A stretch of DNA of 64,000 bases from Liolophura sinensis (lineage: Eukaryota > Mollusca > Polyplacophora > Chitonida > Chitonidae), in the NCBI RefSeq assembly GCF_032854445.1, contig NC_088302.1, positions 2,534,023 to 2,598,022 on the forward strand, written 5' to 3'. The notes beneath the pieces are model-generated. The model ran no database searches. It was not told the DNA's origin and saw only the letters and a program-made list of their open reading frames with translations. Each line of letters begins with the position of its first letter. Positions within the stretch are counted from its first letter, which is position 1. The position numbers were made by a program, and so were the translations under genes. Below, one piece after another: positions 12,861 to 25,360 of the stretch.

Positions 12861-14091
12861 TCACTGGCTTCCAGGAATGTTACCCCTGCAAGCGTTTCTA
12901 TTCGCAGAGTTGTGTGTGACGCCCCGACAGAACGTCATGCACATCTAAATTTCCTGTACAGTTCAATGATCTAATGGGAAAACTTAAACCCTTCATAACT
13001 GAGATTATTTTTGTATTACATAAAGTCAGCTAGTCGTTATCCTGGAGAATCTATGCGTCGAAACAAACACTCGTACACCCGCCGTCAACCAATAAGGACG
13101 TTCCAGGTCAATAACCACATAGCCAATTCCCCCAATGCGACGTACACCATCAAAGAACTGAGATAGTATGTAAAGTACGAAAATAGGACGTAATCAGGCG
13201 AAGAGAAGCCAATAGTTTTCAGTGATGTTGGAAAGAGGTAAGGTAGGTTCTAGGCGACTAATCAGCTTTCAAAGCGTGTACCATGTTGGCATACAAGTTG
13301 TCGATATCAAAATATGTATCTCACTTGCGCTTTGATTGCAGCTGTTCACATACCCAACGTAGCGATCTAGTTGAACACGATGAATATAACTCCTTAACCC
13401 CGGGTTAGGCGAATTAAACATAATGATGAAGCAGAGCGCCAGAGATTCTGGATAATCTCTCCGTATTTACTTACAAGAGAATTATACTCATTGTAAAACT
13501 TAAGAAACTTGGAGTCAAGGCGTTTGATGGAATAACCCTGACACACTAGTTTGACTCACTTTGGAAAGTTGAATGGGAGACCAGTAATAATCGCCATTTC
13601 TTCTTTCAGTAGAAATCATCTGTTTTTAATGGTTTTGTAAGTTTAGTTCCACGACGATATGATCTTTCGTTTTTTAGGCTGATATCGGGTGTTTTATCGT
13701 TAAATTGCCGCCTTTTCAAAATCAATAAGCATCCTCGTGTTAAGATGTGATATCTGTGATGTGGAAACTGAAAAGCATTATCCATACCCTCGATATCACG
13801 TTGCTAGAGCTCAGATGTATGTAAAACTTCATCACTTCGGCATTTTTCAGGTCAGTTTAAAAGCTATACTTTGTCATCGACAGAACAGAGGTTATGTGTT
13901 TACTGAGTTCACCAAGTTCTTACTGAGCTCAAGAAGATTTTCATTGTCTTTGTTCTTTTAGGTTAACCGCTATATAAAGTGGCTTCTTTTGTTGTATTAC
14001 AGTATGGCCTGCACAATCCCTGTTTGGGCATCGAAAACCCCAAATATTCAAATTCACTTACTCAGCATAAACAATATCACAATATTAAAGA
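12861..14091. other. Intergenic DNA, nothing firmly recognised
   Basis: It may include more decayed LINE sequence next to the ORF1 remnant, but I see no conserved motif. A 74-codon frame at 13737-13961 has no recognisable domain. Confidence 0.4.
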
Positions 14092-15370
14092 GCTGTGAGA
14101 AGTATGACAATGTATATGAAATCTGAAGCACACCATACGCACACTGTCATGGGTTAGTCGCTGTAAACCGGGGCTGAGGAGGGTCATGTGGTTTAAGGAA
14201 GTCTTCATACACAGTACTTCTGTAACTGATAACATACGTCATTGATTCAGACAACAACAGTTCCATGATAGCGATGTGGACCATGTCTTCCGCATGTTAG
14301 AATATTTTGCCAAATATACACGTATTGACATTGTCAACATTGCGATACTATCAGACAAGGAGTACAGAATGCTGTGCATCGGTGGCGCCAGACAATCCTG
14401 AATATTGTTTTTCGATATTAATTGTGTACAGTTGTTATGTGCACGACTGCCGTTAGTTTCTAAATTTAGCTTGCCACGGTTTACATATGCTGAGTTCAGG
14501 GCTTGCTGTCTGCCTCTGCCTTAGAATGTTCCAGAATACCGTCAGTTCTGGGCCTGTTTGTTCACAACAAGTGTTCAAGAATTTTCTTATTCTAGAAAAT
14601 TCCACCAGTCTATATAAGACCTATGAAAGCAGGTCAAAGGAGGAAAAAGGAGAATTATTGAGAGTTTTGGATGCTTTCGCTGTGTATTACTTTAGTAGGC
14701 CTTTTGTGCTGAATTTTGGTGTCTTTATAGCCTCTGGCTTTGTTATATCCTTGTTCAGTATGAACTTGTATATTTAATTCGTGCTCTTGTGTACTTATGC
14801 TTATTAGTACACGGACCCTTTCTGTGGAATTTTGAGTATATTTCGTCATACACTCAGTTATACTGTGGATTTTCCCTCTTATTTGTGCATTTATGCCTGT
14901 ATGGTTTTCCGCATTGTGGAATATATGCGTTTGTTTGCACTTGACACCGTTGTACATGTAAGTACTTTAGTATTTGTATAGATACTGCTTTCCGTTCTTG
15001 TTAAACTTTAGTATTTGTTATCTGTCTTGTTATCTGTTCTTGTTATATCTAATAAATTGTTGTAAAATAAAATCTGCTGGTTTTGGTTACTTTTTGAGCG
15101 GCTAAACTGTCGTGTATTTCCAACAAGCCATCTCTTTATAATACAGACAGTTTGGGTGGTAACAACAGTGAATATCACTCAGTGTGTTAATAATTCTTTT
15201 ATACACCGTGTTATGTAATGATACACGAGAATTGTAACACACATCGTTAAATGTAATGATACACGAGAAATGTAACACTCATCGTGAAATGTAATAACAA
15301 AAGTCCGTGTAATATAATACAAGCGTGTGTGTTCGCTTACAGACACACGGACTAGTGATTGTAAGTTAAA
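14092..15370 (+). repeat. Dispersed repeat, copy A, right part
   Basis: It resumes with gtgagaagtatgacaatg and continues with a very well conserved core (ctgaagcacaccatacgcac ... gtcgctgtaaaccggggctg ... gtcatgtggtttaa). The core matches 21010-21210 and 24150-24300. Beyond a solo LTR insertion it runs into cgtgttatgtaatgatacac units and cagacacacgga near 15340, after which similarity to copy C ends. Confidence 0.75.
14433..15164 (+). mobile_element. Solo LTR of a retrotransposon
   Basis: The element is 732 bp, starts TGTTATGT and ends GGTAACA, giving a TG...CA boundary with a short inverted TGTTA/TAACA. It is flanked by a perfect 5-bp duplication, ACAGT, at 14428-14432 and 15165-15169. Inside are a TATA-box-like tatataag at 14611-14618 and two AATAAA signals at 15051-15056 and 15066-15071, in the order expected of U3-R-U5. 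Copies B and C of the surrounding repeat lack it, which marks it as an insertion. The 96-codon frame at 14487-14777 lies within the LTR and is not a gene. The superfamily cannot be set without an internal region. Confidence 0.82.
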
Positions 15371-15844
15371 TGTGATGACAACACAGCATTTTGGGTAGTT
15401 CTAGATCTGTGACGTCTAATAAACTGCAAATAATATCACTGCAGTTTTTTCTGATTAAATCATGGTTCTGGAGAGAAACACATATAGATACATAGATACA
15501 CAGAGTATAATTGAGTTGAAGAGTAAAAGTGACGGCGGGTAAAAGAGTTAAAATTCATAGTTTAAATGTTCCCATATAAAAAAAAACTATCCAATATATT
15601 AAAAAAACGTATATATAGGGGTAAATATAATTAAAACATAACTATGTATACCTAATGAATAGCATGTATGTCTTAATAATAATATCTTTCGTCACTGACT
15701 ACAAGAATGTCGTTGTTTCATAGGATAAAATTAAAATCGATGGCAACAGGTTAAGAAATTGGCAACTGCTTGAAATACCTTATTGTGGTTGTTGATGGGA
15801 CATAAAATGAATCTTGTATTCAACCTCAAAATATCAAGGGCGAG
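15371..15844. other. Intergenic AT-rich DNA
   Basis: A short tagata/cacata simple-sequence run lies near 15480-15505. Otherwise nothing is recognised. Confidence 0.4.
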
Positions 15845-18560
15845 TTATTCTCTGTAAAATAAATTTCTAGCATAAGTATGACGGTGACAATGAAAAAGCA
15901 ATTGGTCAATGCTATCCCCCACATTGCATTCCTGACAGAAGCCTGCATCATGGAGGGCAAAACGAAATAAATATAAAAAGTTGTATATGACGAGTCTCAT
16001 CATGGCAGCAACGTAAAGAAAGATTATAACTGGGGAACACGGATGAATTATGTGTACAGAACATTTTATCCTTTTCAGAGTTGGCACAGTCTCGTACCCA
16101 GATATTAATAAACTTAGGGGTAATAAATCTACGACAATGAGATAAAGATAACGGAACATGAATAGAAATGTCAGGATATGAGAGTGCCTGTTTGGCTAAA
16201 CTGTCGGCCAACGCATTGCCAGGTTCGCCGACGTGAGCCAGTACCCACTCGAACGATATTGAAATACCATTAAAATGATGAATGATAAATGTAATAGCTG
16301 GTAGACAGTTTTAGAAGATGTTAGAAGATGAAGTATAGCTGGTGATGATCTGCAAAGAGGATAACAAATCTGTATAAATAACAGCTCGTGCCGGTTTCAA
16401 ATCTAAAAGAAAATTTAAAGCACATATAATGGCAGTTAGTTCTGTTGTAAAGATTGAAATTAAATTAGCTAATCTAAACGATTTGTTATACTTTAACTCC
16501 AGTATGGTGAAGGATGCACCCAATAATCTGGTATCGGGGCATTTTGAAGCGTCTGTAAATAAGTAAGAATACTGTGACCAATTACAATGAATATGATCCA
16601 TGGCACATAAAAGACTCGTCACATGTTTGAATTGTCACATCTTTGAGTGTAGTTCCGTGGATATAGCGGGTGGGCATAAAAAATGGGCCGTACTTTGACA
16701 CTCAATATCTCCGTAACTCTATCACGACAGCTTCTAAAAATTTACACACTCAAAAGCCATTATGTTCTAAGTATACAGACCAAATTTCAATTTCACCCTT
16801 TAAGATTTGTGTTGATGGGACCAAAATCAAAACAGAGTCAAAAACGCATGTTCCGGACATTTCAAAATGCTGTTCTACCTTGTTTTACTTGAAAAGGTGA
16901 TCATTTGGACCTCCATCTTCTCGGTAAACGGCGCGGGAACGTTTTTTCCATGAACTGAATGAGTCCCGAATCTCCTTAAGAGTAATTTTTTCCAGCAGTC
17001 CTTGTTGTGTGCTTTTAGTTCATCCGCAGTGATGCAATGTGGGTCACCGGAACGTGCGTTTTTGAGGCTATGTTTTCATTTTAACCCTGTGTACAGATTA
17101 CTCAATCTATGACATTAAAGACTGACCAGTATATTAACACAATAATGATATTTGAATGTCTAAAGTTTGAAAGGGTTTGAATAAAGGATATTGGAGCAAT
17201 GGAGCATCAAAGTACGGCCCATTGTTTATGCCCACCCGAAATATGGTATGTGCATCTTCCACGGGGAGAAATGAACTAAAATAAAAGTACAGGAGATAAC
17301 TAAAACTTTAAATCATAACACTGCAATAAAGAAGAAATTTGTTTGGATCTTAAACTGAAGTGTGCTGCGTGAAAGTTTTGTAGATCATATTAACAATCAT
17401 AAAATGAAGGTTGAAGAACAGCAGAGGCAGAGTTATTAAAAGGCGACTTAAGGATGAGAGAGAATCTAAGAATGCGCTGACGCCGACAGATGTACAAGGG
17501 GCACACCTTACAGAAAACCTGCATAACGATTAGTGGCGTCGGTCGTATACCCCCGTTACAAATCAGCAGTGCAGCCCAATGAATCGAATCCAACCCACCC
17601 GTAAGTGTCTTACAAGCAGAGTCATGAGCTTCGCAGCAATAATCAAGCCGACAACGAATTAAGAAACGCTATAACAGAAGGCATTGTCTATGTACCCCCT
17701 AGGATTTGCCAGATACACTTCTCGTGATATTTAATACTTTATAAAAGTTATCATTTATTTGTTCTATGTGGGCATTCCAAGTTAAATGTTAATCGAGTAT
17801 TACCCCAAGGTACCGGAATGATTTTGATATTTTAATGTGCAACTTATTAAGTTTGACAACCACATGTTTAACAGATTTTTTTGTAAAAATAACACCTTCA
17901 GTCCGAGCAGATGAAAAGTTAAACCCCCATTTATGACTCCATTCCATGATGACATTTATTCCTTGCTGAATATATCTCCTTCAAACATTGATATTTCGAA
18001 AACAAATCCACAAAACATTATCATCAGCAAACATTGAACGTTTAAGGCTAGAAGGGATAGTTTTTGGGAGATCATTAACAGCTATATTAAGAAGATTGGG
18101 TGACAAAACACTCCCCTGTGCCACCTGGTTCTCTACAGGGCGGAAATGAGAGAAATGCCGACCGGCACGAACTTGAATAAAACGATTATTTTACCACTTA
18201 TACCAATATTCTTCATTTTCTTCAACACACGCCTCCTCCAGACCATATCGTATGCCTTTTCAATGAATGTAAAAAAAAAACAAGCAAATAATATTTTTTA
18301 GCTAAAAAACAAGTACAAATATCGGTGTCGAGTGTTATCACATGTTATCACAGTACATTCACTCTGCACAGCAGTGTGAACATAACCTTTACTTCAGAAA
18401 TACATCAAACGGCAATTAATCATTCTTTCCATAGTTTTACATTAGAGCTATCGACCGATATGAAGATGGGATGGAATTGTCTTTTTCAGTCTTAGGAACC
18501 GGAATGATTACATCTGTCTTCCAGGTGGACGGTAACTTCATGTTTAATTAACCATACAGT
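15845..18560 (-). pseudogene. Decayed LINE ORF2: RT, RNase H and CCHC tail
   Basis: Read on the minus strand from 18560 down, reverse-transcriptase blocks appear in order. A finger block (STWKTDVIIPVPK...SYRSIAL) lies near 18540-18430, FEKAYDMVW (motif A region) near 18250, QGSVLSPNLLNIAVNDLP near 18110, and the catalytic FADD with context MFADDNVLW near 18010-18035. After thumb/connection-like sequence and a nested element (16667-17238) comes an RNase H domain, with YLFTDASK and IFTTELTAIICALNFLLD at 16590-16400 and FEWVLAHVGEPGNALADSLA at 16270-16190. A C-terminal CQECNVGDSIDQLLFHC knuckle lies near 15890-15945. Several stops and frame shifts make it dead. RT plus RNase H plus CCHC points to the I-like group of non-LTR elements. 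The endonuclease is not recognisable. Confidence 0.85.
16667..17238. mobile_element. 572-bp Tc1/mariner-like TIR element nested in the LINE
   Basis: The ends form 32-bp inverted repeats (16667-16698 and 17207-17238, beginning cgggtgggcataaa) with one mismatch by eye. The element interrupts the LINE between its RT/connection and RNase H regions. On the minus strand (about 16990-16885) a short frame reads EKITLKEIRDSFSSWKKRSR followed by AVYREDGGPNDHLFK and a stop. That resembles the C-terminal end of Tc1/mariner-type transposases, so this is probably an internally deleted copy. ATAT occurs two bases outside each end and could be the target duplication, but this is uncertain. Confidence 0.7.
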
Positions 18561-19170
18561 ATTACACAACAAAAGTTAAGTGTTAAGACAGCGGTCAGGT
18601 AAGTTTCTAATTGTTGAATACGTAACACCGACTTCTCCAGGGGAAGAATCCGTAGGCGAAGATAGAGCATGAGATGAGAAAAGAGCAGCCAGGACAGTGC
18701 AGGAGGTTACAGAAAGGCTCTTCTTAGTTTCTCATCATCCAGAAATTCTGCCACGTGTGACAATAACGTGTAATATTCCTGAAGAGATCTGATGTAGGCT
18801 ATCTGTTACCTCCACGATAATTGCTAGCTCATGTTGTACTCGGGCTAGACCCGCTACCCGTGGCATTTTGACGTGCCGCCTGTCGGCTGCTCAATCCGAT
18901 CGAGGCCTGACCACCAAGCAGCGAGTAAATAAAGTATTATGCAGGACGCTTCACGCGAATCTGATAAATAAATACAGTCGTGCTCCGTGACGACAGCCTG
19001 TTGTTATTTAAATAATCACTGTTGTCCATGGCGTGGCAACCAGCTTCGGTGCATTGAGCCGCTACCTTAGGAAGTACACATCACGGACTCCAATCGCAAG
19101 CATATGACATCTTGGAAGCATTGCTAGATTTTCAGGTGTTATTTGCACATCTCTTTAAGACGATAATCGC
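18561..19170. other. Intergenic DNA, possible further LINE sequence
   Basis: The first 200 bases may continue the decayed LINE upstream of the RT (minus strand). No motif is clear. The rest is unrecognised. Confidence 0.35.
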
Positions 19171-21960
19171 TTACCGCATTTCTTCAGATTTCTACATCGC
19201 TGTTAGTTAGACCAAATTTATCTTTCTGCCTGCGTAATCTTACTTTGAAGTACATAACTTCAAATTTTTGAATGATGAAGAATCTTACTTGATGCGTGAG
19301 TCGTTAGTCATATTGACTCGGCCTTTCATTTAACGGGACAGTTCACCGGCCATTGTAAAGCTTAACAAACGTTGCTCTTTCTAGTATCACTTATACACTC
19401 GTGCAAACAAATATCTACAAGGCTGGCTCTGTGTAATACATCACCGAAATAGATGCACAAACAAATGTCTACACTAATCGGTGTGTCTTAAGTACAGCAA
19501 TAATACACACGTGTTAAGCAAACAATTATCTAAACGTCCGGCTCTGTATAATTTATTACCGATACAAACAGACTGTGTCTAGTAAAGCACTAATACACTA
19601 ATAGGCCTAAACAAAAATATCTTCACGCCTCGCTGTGTTGAGTACAGGCAAATGTCTACACACTTCGCTGTGTCTAGTACAACAATGATACACACATACA
19701 GACAAATGTCTACAGAGTGAGTGAGTGCTTGGGGTTTAACGTCGTACTCAACAATTTTTCAGTCATATGACGACGAAGGAATCATTAGGGTGCATGCACG
19801 TGTAATGTGCCTCCTTGTTGCAGGACGGATTTCCACCGCTCTTTTATTTAGTGCTGCATCACTGAGACGACTTACCGAAGGCAAGTAAGCCGCCCCGCCC
19901 GAGCCATTATACTGATACGGGTCAACCAGTCGTTGCACTATCCCCTTCATGCTGAACGCCAAGCGAGGAAGTTACAACTTCCTCTTTTAAAGTCTTAGGT
20001 GTGACTCGACCAAGGATTGATCCTGGATCTACCGGTCCCGAAGCGGACGCTCTACCAACTGACAAATGTCTACACGCCTCGGTATGTCTAGTGCAGCAAC
20101 TATACACACGACGACCTACAGACAATTGTCTATACGCCTCGCTGTGTCCAATGCACCACTGATAGGTCCATAACCCATATCGCAGCGTTGGTAAGTTTAC
20201 TGTGTATGTGTATATATTGCACCTGAATACGTCTACCTGATTGCTGACCAGCAGTAAACACCAGTTTAATTTATGGTGCTCATTTCAATGAAACTTTTAG
20301 AATCAATAGATTTATTTACTATCCGGGGAAATATGTATTAGATTAGGTCATTTTCCTGACATATTTGGAAGACGTCGATTAACCAGGTGGCATCTGGTCT
20401 GAGTTGAAACAACAGCCACTTAACTTAGAAAAAAAGAAACCAGTTCAACCAGGCTACGAACAGAGCTCGTTAGATCCAACTTGACAGGCTTTCTTCAACT
20501 AGATAGGCTTTCCTCAGCTTGATAGGCTTCTCCATCCACTTAATTGCACAGCTGAGCTTTGGAAGTGATAAACTGATTTTTTTATATATAAAACACTGCG
20601 CACGCAGCCTTATTTCACGAAAATGGTAAACGCAGAAATAAGATGAATTTCAACCAATGTCATTATTTGTAAGTAATTTTACCCTGTTCTCATTGCCGTT
20701 TTACCCTATTCCCAATAATCTTCTAAACTAAAAATTCACATTTAGATTAATTGAACAAACTGATTTTCATAGCGTTTGACGAGAATGTCATGAATTTAAT
20801 TCACATCACATCCATTAAGAAGTAGTCAGAACGATAAACAATTACAATATAACATACAAGATGTAAAAAGGTCACTGATGCAGATAGTTTCAACAACAGG
20901 TGCGTAAAGGAATAAAATTATAATACCGACATATACCAAATATTTGTCCATTTTTTAATATGAATAATTCTCCCTTGATTTACATAAGACTTATCACAAA
21001 ATATATCAGCTGTGAGAAGAATGACAATGTTTATGAAATCTGAAGCACACCATACGCACACTGTCATTGATTAGTCGCTGTAAACCGGGGCTGAGGAGGG
21101 TCATGTGGTTTAAAGAAGTCTTCATAGACAGTACTTCTGTAACTGATAACATACGTCATTGATTCAGACAACAACAGTTCCATGATAGCTATGTGGACCA
21201 TGCCGCCCGCATATGCTTAGTGTTAGTCAGAATATTTTGCCAAGTATACACGTATTGACATTGTCAAAATTGTGATACTATCAGACAAGGAGTACAGAAA
21301 GCCATGCATAGGTGAACATAATCCTGAATATTGTTTCTCGATAATAATGTTGTAAAAAGAATGTCACTTAGTTTTTTTAATAATTCTGTTTTTTACACCA
21401 TGTTATTGGGATTGGTAAACACCGTATGTAATTGTGTCAGCCACGTGACCGGGATGCAACAAAAAATACCCCCAGTGAAGTAACCATAAAGTATTGTTCA
21501 AAGCCACTGCTTATGTGCGCAAATCTGTACATTCCTATGTCCAAAAGACACTAACTGAATGTGTAGCATTTTTAGTCGAGTGTTCGAAATAACAATTTTT
21601 AAGATTCTCTGGAGCACTTATGCTGTCAGGTATGCGTTACAGAAACACGTAATGTTTTTTTTTTTAAATCACCCGTTTGAAAGTAATACTTACCTTAGCA
21701 TTTCAAGGGAATTACAAGATTCCAGTAATATAGTAATACAAGAATTACAGTGGAAATGTTTATCACAAAACTCAGAGATTGCCCTTAATACATCACACAG
21801 CAATGCTTTTACGTTACACGCTGATATTACATTACGCTGAAAATTATTCTTACGTTACACGATGTTACCTTACTCGTGTATTAATGCATGACACGGTGTA
21901 TCAAATCCTGGAGAAAATGTGGGTCTATCATTCTGATTCTGTAAATCTCTAATTTGATTT
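19171..21960 (+). repeat. Dispersed ~3-kb repeat, copy B
   Basis: Head match cttaccgcatttcttcagat, then a minisatellite of acaaatgtctaca-type units (about 19390-19714 and 20061-20165). The middle (about 20160-20520) and the stretch cagaacgataaacaattaca...ctcccttgatt (20825-20985) follow, then the conserved core (21010-21210) and the right end (acgctgatattacattacgc ... gtaaatctctaattt). Copy C starts about 300 bases further on in the same orientation, with only a SINE between them. A family-A SINE has inserted into its minisatellite head. Confidence 0.75.
19715..20060 (-). mobile_element. SINE family A with 14-bp target-site duplication
   Basis: Minus-strand copy of the family represented at 38693-39050. 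The tail (gagtgagtgcttggggttta, acgtcgtactcaac) is on the left and the tRNA-like head (ccggtcccgaagcggacgct, ctaccaac) on the right. Perfect 14-bp duplications, gacaaatgtctaca, flank it at 19701-19714 and 20061-20074. The target is a monomer of copy B's minisatellite. Overlapping 67-codon frames are not genes. Confidence 0.92.
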
Positions 21961-22260
21961 CACCGGCCCCGATGACTGAGATCGACACAAGGTCAATGCT
22001 GGGTCCGGTCATACCTAAGACCTCAGCGGAGGAAGTTGTGGCTTCTTCGCTTGGCGTTCGGCATTAAGGGGAAGTGCAACGACTGGTTGACCCTGGTCAG
22101 TATAATGGCCCAGGCAGGGCGCCTTACTTGGCTTCGGTAAGTCGTCTCAGTGAAGCAGCATTAGATAAAAGAGCGGTGGAAATCCGTCCTGCAACAAGGA
22201 GGTACATTGCATGGACTATAATCACTACTTCGTCGTTATATGACTGAAAAATTGTTAACG
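21961..22260 (+). mobile_element. SINE family A, 3'-truncated
   Basis: Head ccggccccgatgactgagat, central cagcggaggaagttgtggct and gactggttgaccctggtcag, and tail cgtcgttatatgactgaaaa. It ends at attgttaacgcc, lacking the final acgacgttaaacccc module. It separates copies B and C of the dispersed repeat. Confidence 0.85.
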
Positions 22261-22261
22261 C

Positions 22262-25200
22262 CAGAAGTAACAAATAGCGTCCTTGTGTCTAGTACAGTGC
22301 GGATACACAAATACAGGCAAATTTTTGCACGCTTCCGCGTGTCCAGTACAACACTGATGCACACATACAGACAAATGTCTACACTCCCTCTTGTGTCTAA
22401 TTCACCAATGTGCAGGTAAATGTCTACACGCCTCCCTGTGTCTACTACAACACTGAAACACACATACAGACAAATGTCTACACTCCCTCTTGTGTCTAAT
22501 TCACCAATGTGCAGGCAAATGTCTACACGCCTCTCTGTGTCTACTACAACACTGAAACACACATACAGACAAATGCCTATACGCCTCCCTGTGTCTAATT
22601 TAACAATGTACAGACCAAATGTCTACACGCCTCTGTGCGCCTGGTATAGCACTTGTGCCCACATGAAGTACTCATACGCATGTACAGACAAATGCCTTTT
22701 ACCCATCCCTGTGTTTTAAACAGCGATGTCCAGACAATGTACGCCTCCCTGTGTCCAGTACAGCAATATACTTACAATTGTCTGTACGCCACCATGATTT
22801 CCAGTTACATACTAACTTTGACAATTCACTCGCAACCTTTGGTTAACACATTGTTTAGAAATGGTTTTAAAAATTCTGTCGTAATCACACCCTAGATGAG
22901 TCGATAACCCATAAGACAGCCTTGGTAGTTAGCGTGTAATGTGCAAATATTTCACCTGAATACGTCTACCTGATTGATAATCAGAAGGGCTGGTTAACGC
23001 CAGCGGCATATGGTGCTCATTTAAACAAAGTTTTCAGAATGAATAGACTCACTTACAATCCGGATGACGTATATATCAGATCAGGTGATTTTCCTGACAT
23101 GAGAGACGTCGATGAGCCAGATGGCACTAGGCCAGAGTTGAAACTGCTGTCATTTAGCTAAGCAGGAACAACCAATTCAAGCAGACTACATATCGAACTG
23201 GGACAGTTAAGGTTAATCTGTCAGCAATAGATCTAACTTGATAGGCTTTCTTTCATTCACATTTCAATTAATTGTTTTTTAATCACACAGCTGGGCTTTG
23301 AAACTGATAATACTGATTTTTCCTATATAGAACATTGCGCAATAGATCTTATTTCCTGATAACGGTAATCGCGGAAATTAAGTTGAATTCGGATCCATGT
23401 CCTTATTGCCGTTCTACCTTATTCTCATTTGCTTCCTCTATTTTGAACAGTCTCCCTACGAATTCACATTTAGATTGGAATAAATTAATGTGGATACACA
23501 AACATTAACATCAAGTTATTTCCATAGCTCTTGACGAGATTTATCGGCAAACCGCTGTGAATAGCGCGCCAAAGTCTGTGAATAGTACGCCATACACTCG
23601 CCGGTATATTAACTCTTTGTGACAGTTAACAAATGGGTATATATAAATGGAAATTGTATTATTTTGCTTTAATATGGAACTAAAGCAGCTGGACTGCGAC
23701 CGATAAAAGTTGTCATTAATTCTCTTTTAGCATAAGCTAGTGAAGCTGATGATAATGATGTATGTAATGTGAGTGTCAGTTACGGTTGAGGGATAATTTT
23801 AGATGTGTACAAAGAGATATTATCGACGCTGCAAGTCCATGGTGCAGACATTCCCTATCCCCAATAAACAGATAATCACAATGCAAACATGCAAAAGCTA
23901 TTTATTTTTCACGTTAATAATCACATCCATTAAGAAGTAGTCAGAACGATAAAGCTGTTCAGCCACATTGTAAACAATTACAATATAACATACAAGATGT
24001 AAAAAGTCACTGTATACAGATAGTTTCAACAACAGGTGCGGAAAGAAATTGGAATTTGAATACCAACATATTCCAAACATTTGTCCATTTCATAATATGA
24101 GTACTTCTCCCTTGATTAACATAAGACTTATCTCAGAACATACAACTGTGAGAAGTATGACAATGTTTATGAAATCTGAAGCACACCATACGCACACTGT
24201 CATGGGTTAGTCGCTGTAAACCGGGGCTGAGGAGGGTCATGTGGTTTAAGGAAGTCTTCATAGACAGTACTTCTGTAACTGATAACATACGCGATTGATT
24301 TAGATAGCGATGTGGACCATGTCTTCCGCATATGTTTAGTATTAGTGAGAATATTTTGCCAAATATACACGTATTGACATTGTCAGCACTGCGATACTAT
24401 CAGACAAGGAGTACAGAATGCTATGCATCAGGGGCACCAGGTAATCTTGAATTTTGCTTCAAGTCACTCAGTGTTCGAGTAATTCTGTTGTACACAGTGT
24501 TATGTAACGGTACACACGAGAAATGTAACATACATCGTGTTATGTAATGATACACGAGAAATGTAACATACATCGTGTTATGTGATGATACACCAAAAAT
24601 GTAACATATATCGTGTTATGTAACGGTATATACGAGAAATGTAACATACATCGTGTTATGTAAGGGTATACACGAGAAATGCAACATATATCGTGTTATG
24701 TGATGATACTCGAGAAATGTAACATATATCGTAAAATGTTTTGATACACGAGAAATGTAACATACATCGTGTTATGTAATGATACACGATAAATTTAACA
24801 GGCATCGTGAAATGTAATAACAAAAGTCCGTGTAATACTAGCGTGTTTGTAGCGTACAGACAGACGGATTGGTAAACACTGAAGGTAATTATGTCAGTCA
24901 CGTGACGGGGCTGTAAGAAAAAGACCCTCACTGATAACCATAAAGTATTGTTCAAAGCCACTGCTTATGTGTGCACATCTGTACATTCCAATGCCCAAAA
25001 GCAACTAACCGAACGAGTGGCATTTTCAATCGAGTGTTCGAAATAACATATTTTTAGATTCTCCGAAGCACTTGTATAAACACATTTGAGGAATGCGTTT
25101 CATTAACACGTAATGTTTTCTAAAATCACCCGTTTGAAAAGAAAAGAACCACATTAGCCGGAAATGTTTATCATGAAACTCAGAGATTGTCTTAAATACA

Positions 25201-25360
25201 TTACACAACAATGCTTTTACGTTACACGCTGATATTACATTACGCTGAAAATCATTCTAACGTTACACGATGTTGCATTACTTGTGTACTAATATATGAC
25301 ACAGAGTGAAAAATCCTAAAGGAAATGTATCATTCTGATGCTGTGAATCTCTAATTTCAT
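22262..25360 (+). repeat. Dispersed ~3-kb repeat, copy C
   Basis: A minisatellite head (22268-22790, including a doubled unit of about 106 bp with ctacactccctcttgtgtct) is followed by the shared middle (22890-23260). Next is the stretch ending ctcccttgattaacataaga near 24125, then the conserved core 24145-24440 and a tandem array (24480-24830). The right end matches copy B. It is the most complete copy. Only short frames are present. Confidence 0.78.
24480..24830 (+). repeat. ~38-bp tandem array in copy C
   Basis: About eight units built on cgtgttatgtaatgatacac and gagaaatgtaacatacat, with small variants. Copy A has two to three units (15205-15300) and copy B essentially one damaged unit, so copy number differs between paralogues. 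An imperfect reverse complement (gttacacgatgt..cattac...gtgta.taatatatgacac) lies at 25225-25305. The array may therefore mark one end of an inverted-repeat element. Confidence 0.8.

Noticed and set aside
14487-14957. 96- and 100-codon frames
   Set aside because: They lie inside the solo LTR, on opposite strands, with no domain.
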